From: Klebsiella pneumoniae
Lineage (GTDB): Bacteria > Myxococcota_A > UBA796 > SXON01
DNA: 60,726 nucleotides
Reading direction: 5' to 3'
NCBI GenBank assembly: GCA_945862325.1
Contig: CAMAXZ010000024.1
Span: 1 to 60,726, forward strand
In this document: piece by piece, positions 26,401-33,667 of the stretch
Numbering within the stretch: the stretch's first letter is position 1
How the letters are laid out: every line of letters starts with the position of its first letter
The notes under the pieces: generated by a model
The model's database searches: none
What the model was told of the DNA's origin: nothing
What the model saw: only the letters and a program-made list of their open reading frames with translations
Position numbers and translations under genes: made by a program

Positions 26401-27288
26401 ATGAGCGCCTCGGCGACGTTCCGCTTGCCGGACGGTTCCACCGAGCGGTTGTGGGCGGGCGACATCATCGGCCGCACGTGGAGCGCGGCCCTTCGCCTCG
26501 ACGACCCGGAGATCAGCGAAGCCCACGCCATGCTCAGCCTGCGCGGCGAGCAGCTCTGGCTCCTGGCGCTCCGCCGCCGCTTCCATGTGGCCGGCCGGCC
26601 GAGCGACGCCGTCATCCTCACCCCGGAGCTCGGTGTCCGGCTCGCGGCGCGGATCGAGCTCACGGTCCTCGCCGTCGCGCTGCCCGAGGTCGTGCTCGGC
26701 CTCGCCGGGGCGGGCTTGTCCCCGCAGGCGCTGCCCGGCGGCTGCTCCTTGCTGGTCGACCCACATGCTCGGCTCGTCCCCGGCTTCCAGACCGACGCCG
26801 TCGCGCAGTTCTGGTCCACCGAGGGGTTCTGGCGCGGCCGCCAAGGAGGACGTGACTTCGACCTCGTGCCGGGCACCGTCGTTCCTGGCCCGGCGGGCGA
26901 CTTCACCGTCGTCGAGATCGCCCTCTCACGCGCCGGACAACGGCCCACCCGCGCCGTCGACGCCCCCCTCCGCGTCGTGGCCAGCTTCGACACCGTGCAG
27001 ATCCACCGCGGCGACGCGGCCGTGGTCGTGTTGGCCGGTCAGCTCGCCAGAGTCGTGAGCGAGCTCGTCACCGTTCGGCAGCCCCTCGCCTGGGAAGAGC
27101 TCGCGCGCCCCCATTGGCCGCACATCGACGATCGCGACGTCCTCCGCCGCCGTTGGGACGGGCTCCTCTGCCGCCTGCGCGACCGTCTGCGCGACGAGGG
27201 CCTACGAACGGACCTCGTCGCCTCCACCCGGGTGGGGCTGGTGGAGCTGGTGTTGCGGGAGGGGGATGTGGTGGAGGATCGGAGTTGA
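26401..27288 (+). CDS. FHA-domain protein with C-terminal winged-helix-like domain
   Basis: A 295-residue protein. The N-terminal part has FHA features: IIGRTWSAALRLDDPEISEA, then HAMLSLRGEQLWLLAL and FHVAG, a phosphothreonine-binding fold. The C-terminal 85 residues (QPLAWEELARPHWPHIDDRD then LRRRWDGLLCRLRDRLRDEG) look like an OmpR/SARP-type winged helix that binds DNA. So the protein may be a transcription factor controlled by the kinase just upstream (9-base gap). Directly after its stop lies the remnant of a HigB toxin gene, which suggests that this end of the operon was joined by a rearrangement. Confidence 0.75.
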   Translation: MSASATFRLPDGSTERLWAGDIIGRTWSAALRLDDPEISEAHAMLSLRGEQLWLLALRRRFHVAGRPSDAVILTPELGVRLAARIELTVLAVALPEVVLGLAGAGLSPQALPGGCSLLVDPHARLVPGFQTDAVAQFWSTEGFWRGRQGGRDFDLVPGTVVPGPAGDFTVVEIALSRAGQRPTRAVDAPLRVVASFDTVQIHRGDAAVVVLAGQLARVVSELVTVRQPLAWEELARPHWPHIDDRDVLRRRWDGLLCRLRDRLRDEGLRTDLVASTRVGLVELVLREGDVVEDRS

Positions 27289-27504
27289 GGGGGGCTACGG
27301 GCGAACGTCGGCGCGCTCGTGGCCGGCCGGCCGCATCCACTGGTAGATGACCTCGCCGGGCACTTCGCCCTGGATCTGGACGGCGGGCGTCGCCTCGTCT
27401 TCGAACCGGCGGACGACCCTGTCCCCCGCACCGACAGCGGCGCCATTCACTGGCCGACCGTCCGCTCGATCCGCATCACGTACATCGGGAACTACCATGA
27501 CTAA
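27289..27504 (+). pseudogene. HigB-type toxin remnant lacking its 5' half
   Basis: The frame following the FHA stop reads, from about 27322, AGRPHPLVDDLAGHFALDLD, then RRLVFEPADDPVPR and ends RITYIGNYHD. This is the C-terminal 60 residues of the RelE/HigB-like toxin that pairs with HigA-IrrE proteins. The first 50-60 residues expected in the family are missing: the frame is closed by the FHA gene's TGA at 27286. A GTG at 27319 could still give a 61-residue peptide. The stop overlaps the antitoxin start by 8 bases, the normal arrangement. The toxin is therefore probably inactive and the antitoxin orphaned. Confidence 0.65.
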
Positions 27505-28600
27505 CCCCAAGCCCTTCGCGCCCTCCTGGGTCTCCGCCCCGGGGGACACCATCGCGGATCTCCTCGAGGAGCGCGGGTGGACGAGCGCTTCGCTGGCCGA
27601 GCGCCTTGGTGTCACGCCGAAGCACACAAGCGAGCTCCTTCACGGAAAGGCGACCATCTCCGCGGACACGGCGGGCCGGCTGTCGCTGGTGCTTGGCTCC
27701 TCGCCGGAGTTCTGGCTCACGCGTGAGGCGCAGTATCGCGCTGGCCTGGAGCGGCGATCCGCCACGGCGGCGTTGGAAGGGCAGTCGGCCTGGCTGACCG
27801 AGCTCCCGCTGGCCTGGATGGTCCGTCAGGGCTGGGTGCCCCGGCTTGCCTCGAAGGGCGAGCAGGTCGGCGAGTGCCTCCGTTGGTTTGGCGTGGCGTC
27901 GGTCGATGCGTGGCGGACCACCTACGCTGCGCCGCTCGCGGCATGGCGGGCGTCCAAGCGCCTGGAAAAGAAGCCCGCCGCGGTGGCGGCGTGGATGCGG
28001 CGCGCCGAGCTCCAGGCGGCCGAGCTGCGCTGCGCCCCGTTCGACCTCACCGGCTTCAAACGTGCGTTGCGCGAGGCGAGATCGCTCACGTGCGAGGACC
28101 AGCCGGAGATCTTCATCCCCCGCCTGCAGACGGCGTGCGCGGCGCAAGGCGTCGCAGTGGTGTTTGTCCCCGCGCCGCCGGGCTGCCCGATCAGCGGAGC
28201 CACCAAGTGGCTGTCACCCGAGAAGGCGCTCCTCGCGCTGAGCCTGCGCTACAAGGCGGACGACCACCTCTGGTTCAGCTTCTACCACGAGGGGGGGCAC
28301 CTCGTCCTTCACGGGAAGAAGCTGCTCTTCGTCGAGGGGATCGACGGGCTGGAGCCGGACGCCGAGGCGGAGGCGGATCGCTTCGCACGTGACCTTCTGG
28401 TCCCGCCCGCTGCCGCCGAACGTGTCCGGCATCTGATGACTGAAGGCGAGATCACGGAGTGTGCGCGCGATCTCGGCGTGTCGCCCGGCGTGATCGTGGG
28501 GAGGATGCAACACGAGAAGTGGGTGCCCTTCTCGCACTTCAATCAGTTGAAGGCGCGGTACTCCTGGGTGGGCGACACCACCGGCGTGGACGATGGGTGA
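27497..28600 (+). CDS. HigA-family antitoxin fused to ImmA/IrrE metallopeptidase
   Basis: A 367-residue protein starting at the ATG at 27497. Residues 15-75 are an XRE helix-turn-helix (TIADLLEERGWTSASLAERL, GVTPKHTSELLHGKATIS, then SSPEFWL). The C-terminal half is an ImmA/IrrE zinc peptidase with HEGGH at residues 264-268 (WFSFYHEGGHLVLHG) and a downstream acidic EAEADRFARDLLVP helix supplying the third ligand. Such proteins act as antitoxin and may cleave a regulator. Its toxin partner upstream is truncated, so it may now serve another purpose, such as gene regulation or phage response. Confidence 0.85.
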   Translation: MTNPKPFAPSWVSAPGDTIADLLEERGWTSASLAERLGVTPKHTSELLHGKATISADTAGRLSLVLGSSPEFWLTREAQYRAGLERRSATAALEGQSAWLTELPLAWMVRQGWVPRLASKGEQVGECLRWFGVASVDAWRTTYAAPLAAWRASKRLEKKPAAVAAWMRRAELQAAELRCAPFDLTGFKRALREARSLTCEDQPEIFIPRLQTACAAQGVAVVFVPAPPGCPISGATKWLSPEKALLALSLRYKADDHLWFSFYHEGGHLVLHGKKLLFVEGIDGLEPDAEAEADRFARDLLVPPAAAERVRHLMTEGEITECARDLGVSPGVIVGRMQHEKWVPFSHFNQLKARYSWVGDTTGVDDG

Positions 28601-28669
28601 GCGGAAGCGGGGGAGCCGCGGCGACGACCGTTGTCGACGGCAACGTGAGGGCCACTTCGCCCCTGACCC

Positions 28670-29713
28670 CTACCCCCGCCACCAACTCACCACCACCGTC
28701 CGCGCAAACCGGAACCCGTAGAGCCAGTTGGTGCCCTTCTTGCTCTCCCCGTGCAGGCGCGGGAGGATGGTGATGGGCACTTCGAGGATGCGGAGGCCGT
28801 GGCGCGCGGCCTCGATGATGAGCTCGGCGGTGTGGTGGCGGTCCTGGACGAGCTTGAGGCGCGCGAGCTTCGGCAGGTCGAAGCCGCGGTAGCCGCTGGA
28901 ACAGTCGGTGATGTGGCGGCCGGTCAGGAAGCTGAGGACGGCGTTGAAGATGCGAAGGCCGACGGCGCGGAAGGCCTCGTGGCCGACGCTCTGGCCAAGG
29001 TGGCGGCTGCCGATGACGACGTCGGCGGTGCCCGCCAACAGGGGCGCGAGGAGCGGGGGAAGATCCTCGAAGCGGTGCTGGCCGTCGGCGTCCATCGTGA
29101 CGACCCAGCGCGCGCCCATGCGACGCGCGGCCTCGAAGCCGACCTGCAAGGCGTGGCCGCCGCCGACGTTGATGGGCGTGCGCACGGGGATGGCGCCGTT
29201 GGCCGCCGCCACGGCGGACGTGCCGTCTTCGCTGCCGTCGTCGACCACGACGATGGCGACGGTCTTGCCGTCGAACTCCCGCGGAGCGCGCGCGAGCACC
29301 GGCGGCAGGTTGTCCGCCTCGTTGAGCGCCGGCATGATGATGACGATGTCCGCGCGCGCGGTGACGTGCTCGAGGCCACGGTCGACCGCGAGGTTGCGGA
29401 GGAGCCGCAAGAAGCGGTGCTTCGTCTCGTTGAGGTGCTCCTGCACCCACACGAGCCACATGCCCAGCCCGAGCACGGCGAAGGCCAGCAGGGAGGTGAT
29501 GCGCGCAAGCTGGCCCTCGAACCCGGTGAGGGCGACGAGGGCGTTCGCGAGGCTCGGGAAGGCGGCCACGGCGATGACGCCGAGGGCGGCTGGGTACCCG
29601 ACGAACTCGAGCCGGCCGAGCAGGCGCCCGCGCCCGCGGTTGGCGAGGAGGACGCCGATGATGGCGACACCGGCGAAGAGGCCGGCGGCGCGGAGGACGG
29701 AGATCTCGAACAT
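28670..29713 (-). CDS. DUF2304-GT2 fusion, polyprenyl-phosphate-type glycosyltransferase
   Basis: A 347-residue membrane enzyme. Residues 1-105 hold three or four hydrophobic helices of the DUF2304 type. From about 117 the GT-A fold is clear: DIVIIMPALNEADNLPPVL, VVVDDGSEDGT, then the MDADGQHR (DxD) metal site, GSRHLGQSVGHEAFR and SSGYRGFDLPKLARL. Such DPM1-like enzymes usually put a sugar on a lipid carrier phosphate in the inner membrane. It is the last gene of the tight sqdB-like operon, 2 bases after the cupin gene, so it probably uses the sugar nucleotide made there. Start ATG at 29713. Confidence 0.85.
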   Translation of the reverse strand: MFEISVLRAAGLFAGVAIIGVLLANRGRGRLLGRLEFVGYPAALGVIAVAAFPSLANALVALTGFEGQLARITSLLAFAVLGLGMWLVWVQEHLNETKHRFLRLLRNLAVDRGLEHVTARADIVIIMPALNEADNLPPVLARAPREFDGKTVAIVVVDDGSEDGTSAVAAANGAIPVRTPINVGGGHALQVGFEAARRMGARWVVTMDADGQHRFEDLPPLLAPLLAGTADVVIGSRHLGQSVGHEAFRAVGLRIFNAVLSFLTGRHITDCSSGYRGFDLPKLARLKLVQDRHHTAELIIEAARHGLRILEVPITILPRLHGESKKGTNWLYGFRFARTVVVSWWRG

Positions 29714-29715
29714 GT

Positions 29716-30273
29716 TTACCGAACCTCGAACAAACCTTCCAAATCGGCGGGGTTGCCCCACGCGCCGCGCGTGTAGGTGCGCGGCTTGCCGTCATGCCCG
29801 ATCGCGACGCCGGTGTCCATGTCGAACCCGGGCCCGTAGACGTGGATGCTGATCGGCTGGGGGCCCGTGGGGTCCGTGCGGACACGGTGCCAGTCGGCGG
29901 TGGGCGGGCCAAAGCACTGGCCCGCGCCGGGCGGCATCCACGCCGTGCGGCAGTGACGCACCTCGCCGTTGATGTCCTGCCAATCTTCGAGGACGAAGCC
30001 GCCGCGGAGGACGAAGAGCATGCCCCACGTGAGGTGGGCGTGGATGCCCCCGACATAGCCGCGCGAGAAGACGTCGAGCTGGATGTTGTAGCGCCCGCGC
30101 GGGTCGGCGTGGAGGAGGTAGCGGCCGTAGGGGACGTGACGGTCCGGGTCGGTGGAGACGCGCGCGGCAGCGCCGAGCATGTCGCGAAGGACGGGCTCGA
30201 GGGCGTCGATCGGCACGAGGGGCACGTGCGCGCGAGGGTGCGCGGCCAGGACTTCGCTGAACTGGGAAAGCAT
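29716..30273 (-). CDS. Cysteine-dioxygenase-like thiol dioxygenase (cupin)
   Basis: A 185-residue cupin with a strong GGAGGAG site before its ATG. The residues that define thiol dioxygenases are in place with the right spacing: Arg51 in YGRYL (Arg60 of mammalian enzyme, substrate carboxylate), iron ligands His78 and His80 in GGIHAHL, third ligand His129 in DWHRV, then His144 and Tyr146 in ISIHVYGPGFD (His155/Tyr157). Position 85 is Met rather than the Cys that forms a crosslink in animals, as usual in bacteria. It would oxidise cysteine to cysteine sulfinate, or another thiol such as 3-mercaptopropionate. It lies between a PLP enzyme (18-base gap) and the GT2 (2-base gap). Confidence 0.75.
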   Translation of the reverse strand: MLSQFSEVLAAHPRAHVPLVPIDALEPVLRDMLGAAARVSTDPDRHVPYGRYLLHADPRGRYNIQLDVFSRGYVGGIHAHLTWGMLFVLRGGFVLEDWQDINGEVRHCRTAWMPPGAGQCFGPPTADWHRVRTDPTGPQPISIHVYGPGFDMDTGVAIGHDGKPRTYTRGAWGNPADLEGLFEVR

Positions 30274-30291
30274 GGAGCTCCTCCGGGTTGC

Positions 30292-31494
30292 CTATGTTTT
30301 GTAATCCGCCCTACCGTTCAGCGCGCCCTCGACCCGGGCGAGCGCTTCGTCCACGCGCTCGTCGGTCTCGTACCAGGGCAGCCCGATCCGCAGCTGATTG
30401 AGCTCGCCGCCCACGGGCGTGCGGCCCTTCACGCACTTGAGGTGGACGCCGGCGGCGTTCAGCCGCGCGTAGAGGGGGTAGGGGTCGAAGGCGTCGAAGC
30501 GCACGACCAGGGTGGGGGCGCCCACGGCCGTGGGGGCTTCGCCCCACGCGGCGGACTCGGGGTCGAACCAGGCGCGCCGCACCCCGGCCTCGCCGAGGAG
30601 GCGGTCGAAGCCCGAAGCGAAGCGCGCGGCGAGCGCCGCGCTGTGGCGCCGGGCGGCCTCGATGCCGAGCTCGCCGTAGAGGTCCATCGCGGCGGCCAAC
30701 CCCGCGTACCGCGCGAAGTCCTGCCCGCCCGCGACCTCCCACTGAGGGAGCGGGCTCTCGGGGTCGAGCGGGTGCCCCACCCAGCTCACGCCGCCGAGGG
30801 CCTCGCGCGCCCGCGCGCCCACCCACGTGAAGCCGGTGCCGGGCGGCCCGCACAGCCACTTGTGCGCGCTGGCCACCGTGACGTCGCCGAGGCCGAGGGC
30901 GGGCTGGGTGGCCCCGAGGGCCTGCGCGGCGTCGACGATGACCCACGCGTGTGGGGCGTGGTGGCGCACGGCGTCGACCATCTCGGCGAGGGGCAGGATG
31001 CGCCCTTCGGTCCACGTGATCTGCGAGAGGAGCACGACCTCGGGACGCGCCGCGCGCACCTCGTCGGCCCAGCGCCCCGGATCGGAGAGCGCGGCGTCCG
31101 CGCAGTACCGCACGGCGTAGTCGGGGTGGGCCTCGAAGCCGCCGACCCCACCCTCGTGCTCGTGCGCGGTGGTGAGCACGACGTGGCGCGCGCTGCCGCG
31201 GATGCGCAGGGTGCGGGCGAGGGCGTGCACGAGGAGGTTCATCTGCGCGGTGGTGCCGGCGCCGAAGGCCACGTCGCCCTCGCCCCAGAGCGCGCGCGCC
31301 GAGGCCCGCACCCGCACGAGCCCCTCGCGCCCCGCGCCGTACGCGCCGAGCGGAAAGGCCGCGCGATCGTCGTCTTCGCCGAACGACACGAGCGCCGCGC
31401 GCACACGCCGGGACGTCGTGCCGAGCGTGCCCGGGTTGAAGTTGTATCGCCAACCCGGGAACTCCCGGGCACGAAGCCCGGCCGAGCCGTTCAC
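30292..31494 (-). CDS. Class V aminotransferase-fold PLP enzyme
   Basis: A 400-residue fold-type I PLP enzyme of the cysteine desulfurase/isopenicillin-N-epimerase group. Lys212 in ASAHKWLCGP binds the cofactor; Asp188 in VDAAQALG pairs with its ring nitrogen and His111 in TAHEHEG stacks on it. The C-terminal Arg in LNQLRIGLPWY would bind a substrate carboxylate. The GTG start overlaps the stop of the sqdB-like gene (GTGA). Given a cysteine-dioxygenase-like gene next in line, desulfination of cysteine sulfinate to alanine and sulfite is an attractive role, but aminotransfer to a sugar or C-S lyase action are alternatives. Confidence 0.8.
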   Translation of the reverse strand: MNGSAGLRAREFPGWRYNFNPGTLGTTSRRVRAALVSFGEDDDRAAFPLGAYGAGREGLVRVRASARALWGEGDVAFGAGTTAQMNLLVHALARTLRIRGSARHVVLTTAHEHEGGVGGFEAHPDYAVRYCADAALSDPGRWADEVRAARPEVVLLSQITWTEGRILPLAEMVDAVRHHAPHAWVIVDAAQALGATQPALGLGDVTVASAHKWLCGPPGTGFTWVGARAREALGGVSWVGHPLDPESPLPQWEVAGGQDFARYAGLAAAMDLYGELGIEAARRHSAALAARFASGFDRLLGEAGVRRAWFDPESAAWGEAPTAVGAPTLVVRFDAFDPYPLYARLNAAGVHLKCVKGRTPVGGELNQLRIGLPWYETDERVDEALARVEGALNGRADYKT

Positions 31495-32660
31495 CGCTCC
31501 CACCGGACCTGCGGCGGGAACACCTCGGGCCGGATGCGCTCCTTGAACCGGGCGATCGTGTCGAACATCGGCATCAGCACGTCCTCGAAGGGCGTGTGCG
31601 CCACGTGGCTGGCCACGTAGTGGTTCTCGATCTGGTATTCGGCCTTGTGCGTGTCGTTTTCGCCGCGCGGGTTGTATGCGCCGCGGCGCACCTCCCACGT
31701 GTACCCGGCCCGCTCGGCCGCGCGCGCCACGATGTCCGCGATGTCGTTGATGCAGTGATCGCGCTCGGTGACGTGGTTGATGACGCGGTGCTCGCCCTTC
31801 TCGGGCACGCGCTCGGCGAGGCGCGCGAGCGACCCGATGCTGTCGTCCAACCCCATGAGCCCGCTGCGCTGAAGCCCCGTACCGTACACGGTCATGGGGT
31901 AGCCGCAGATCGTCTGGGCGAGGAACCGGTTGACGACCGTGCCCCACACCGCGTCGTAGTCGAAGCGCGTGTAGAGCGACGGGTGCCGGTGCGTCTCTTC
32001 GGTGTAGACGCCGAAGATCGTGCTCTGCATGACGTCGGTGACCCGGAGGCCCCACTTGCGGCAGGCGAGCGAGATGTAGTTCGTGTCGTTGATCTTGCTG
32101 ATGTGGTAGACGTCGTCGCTCTCGCGCGGGTACGGCATCGGACGCGACGCGGTGCGGCCGTTGTAGTCCGGTACGAAGTACCCTTCCGCGATGTCGATGC
32201 CGCCCTTGGCGTACTCGCCGAAGGTGCCCAGCTTGACGAGGTGGGCGTCCGGCACGAGGTTGCGGACGGCCCACAACACTCGCATATTGCCCGCCTCGTT
32301 GTTGGTGATGGTGAACATCGCCTCGTCGGCGCCCATCATCGAGTAGGGCGCCGAACACTGTTGGGCGAGGTGGTACACGAGCGAGGGGCGCAGCCGCTCG
32401 ATCAGCTCGTCCAGCGCGGGCGTGCACACGTCGATGTCGACGAAGCTCAGGTTGTCCTGCCCGAAGATGCGCTTGAACGCGTCGATGCGCAGCACCGGGT
32501 CTTCGATGGGGGTGACCGAGTTGCCGCCGCACTTCGCCACGAGGGAGCGGCGCAGCAGGTTGTCGGCGATGACGATGCGCTCGTGGGGGTAGCGCAAGGC
32601 GAGCTTGATGGAGAGCGGCCAGCCGAGGTAGCCGTCGCCGCCGAGGATGAGGAAGCTCAT
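31491..32660 (-). CDS. sqdB: UDP-sulfoquinovose synthase-like SDR enzyme
   Basis: A 389-residue extended short-chain dehydrogenase that resembles SQD1/SqdB, which makes UDP-sulfoquinovose from UDP-glucose and sulfite using tightly bound NAD. Seen: nucleotide loop GGDGYLGWPLS, the family-typical HLAQQCSAPYSMM, KLGTFGEY with Thr146, and the YHISK pair Tyr185/Lys189, with FDYDAVWGTVVNRFL and MTVYGTG following as in SQD1. A promoter-like site lies 55-80 bases upstream, and three further genes follow with overlaps of or gaps below 20 bases. Related NAD-dependent epimerases of other function exist, so sulfite use needs proof. Confidence 0.75.
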   Translation of the reverse strand: MSFLILGGDGYLGWPLSIKLALRYPHERIVIADNLLRRSLVAKCGGNSVTPIEDPVLRIDAFKRIFGQDNLSFVDIDVCTPALDELIERLRPSLVYHLAQQCSAPYSMMGADEAMFTITNNEAGNMRVLWAVRNLVPDAHLVKLGTFGEYAKGGIDIAEGYFVPDYNGRTASRPMPYPRESDDVYHISKINDTNYISLACRKWGLRVTDVMQSTIFGVYTEETHRHPSLYTRFDYDAVWGTVVNRFLAQTICGYPMTVYGTGLQRSGLMGLDDSIGSLARLAERVPEKGEHRVINHVTERDHCINDIADIVARAAERAGYTWEVRRGAYNPRGENDTHKAEYQIENHYVASHVAHTPFEDVLMPMFDTIARFKERIRPEVFPPQVRWER

Positions 32661-32712
32661 GGTGGTTCTTCGCGCGGGAGAGGGGGGAAGGTGGGCGGAT
32701 CGCGGGCGGATT

Positions 32713-32741
32713 GCATTATGTGGCAGGCGCGGGCTCGTCAA
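32713..32741 (-). promoter_or_regulatory. Predicted promoter of the sqdB-like operon
   Basis: On the minus strand TTGACG (32741-32736) is followed, after 17 bases, by TAATGC (32718-32713), or after 15 by CATAAT (32720-32715), a 5/6 match to the -10 consensus. It overlaps the stop of the upstream flippase gene, so the sqdB-like operon may be transcribed separately. Confidence 0.45.
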
Positions 32742-33667
32742 CGCCCCGCGCGACGACCGGCGAGCTCGAGGGGCAAGAGGGCGAGCGTCGGGACGACGTT
32801 CGCGCCGAGGTAGGTGAGGGTGGCCGCCACCGCGGCGCCGTGCGCCGGGTACCCGCCGCGCCCGAAGAGCTCCATCGCGAGCACCTCGCGCAGGCCGATG
32901 CCCGACACGGTGATGGGCACCGCGCTGGTGAACGTGAGCAGTGGCATGCCGAGAAAGCACGTCCAGAGGTCGATGTCGCCGAAGGCGCGGTAGAGCTGCA
33001 ACCCGCCGATCATGTTGAGGAGCTGGGCGAGTCCGGTGAGCCCGAACACGGCGAGGCGGGCCCGCCACGACATGCCGTCGCGGGCAAGAAGGACGGGGTC
33101 GACCGCGTTCTTTCGGATCGACGCCGGCAACCGCGCGAGGAGCGCCGCCGGGGGCGAGAGCGGCAAGAGGCCGAACGCCGCGCCGGCCATGAGCGGGAGC
33201 GTGAGGGCCGCGGCGAGCGCGGGCTGGCCGAGCACGACGACGCAGCCGCCGATCGCGAGGCTCAGCAGGACGAGCAGCTCGTAGCCCTTCTCGAGCAGGA
33301 GCGCGGCCGCGCCCAGGCGAAGCCCGTCGCCCCGACGCTCCGGATCGAGGGACAACGCCGAGAGTCGGCCGAGCTCGCCGAGCCGCATCGGCGTGACCAC
33401 GCCGAGCAGGATGCCCCAGAGGAACGCCCGGGCCTGGGCCACCGGCTCAGTGGCCAGCCCGAGGCTTCGGACCTGGAGCGTCCACTTGGCCACGCGCACC
33501 GCCATCGCGCCGCAGAAGCAGCTCAGGGTGAGCCCGATCGTGAGCGCGCCCATCCCGCGCCAGGAGGCGCCCACCGCGGCGAAGTCCACCCTTCGGAGGA
33601 CGATCCCAACGAGCACGACCAGCCCGACGATGCGCAGTGCCGCGAGGGCGCGGGCGCGGAGGGTCAC
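32738..33667 (-). CDS. YbhN/LPG-synthase-like membrane protein (UPF0104 flippase fold)
   Basis: A 309-residue integral membrane protein with about eight hydrophobic segments. The hallmark WGILLGVVTPMRLGELGRL (loop with a conserved Arg and Glu) and the later AVPITVSGIGLREVL match the lysylphosphatidylglycerol synthase transmembrane family, whose members move or modify lipids. The GTG start overlaps the stop of the molybdenum hydroxylase large subunit (GTGA), so it is translated with those genes, but its logical partners are the lipid-sugar genes that follow. The substrate is unknown. Confidence 0.8.
   Translation of the reverse strand: MTLRARALAALRIVGLVVLVGIVLRRVDFAAVGASWRGMGALTIGLTLSCFCGAMAVRVAKWTLQVRSLGLATEPVAQARAFLWGILLGVVTPMRLGELGRLSALSLDPERRGDGLRLGAAALLLEKGYELLVLLSLAIGGCVVVLGQPALAAALTLPLMAGAAFGLLPLSPPAALLARLPASIRKNAVDPVLLARDGMSWRARLAVFGLTGLAQLLNMIGGLQLYRAFGDIDLWTCFLGMPLLTFTSAVPITVSGIGLREVLAMELFGRGGYPAHGAAVAATLTYLGANVVPTLALLPLELAGRRAGR

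Noticed and set aside
23575..26844. 1089-codon minus-strand frame across the kinase and FHA genes
   Set aside because: Arg/Gly/Ala-rich with no motifs; the plus-strand kinase is unmistakable.
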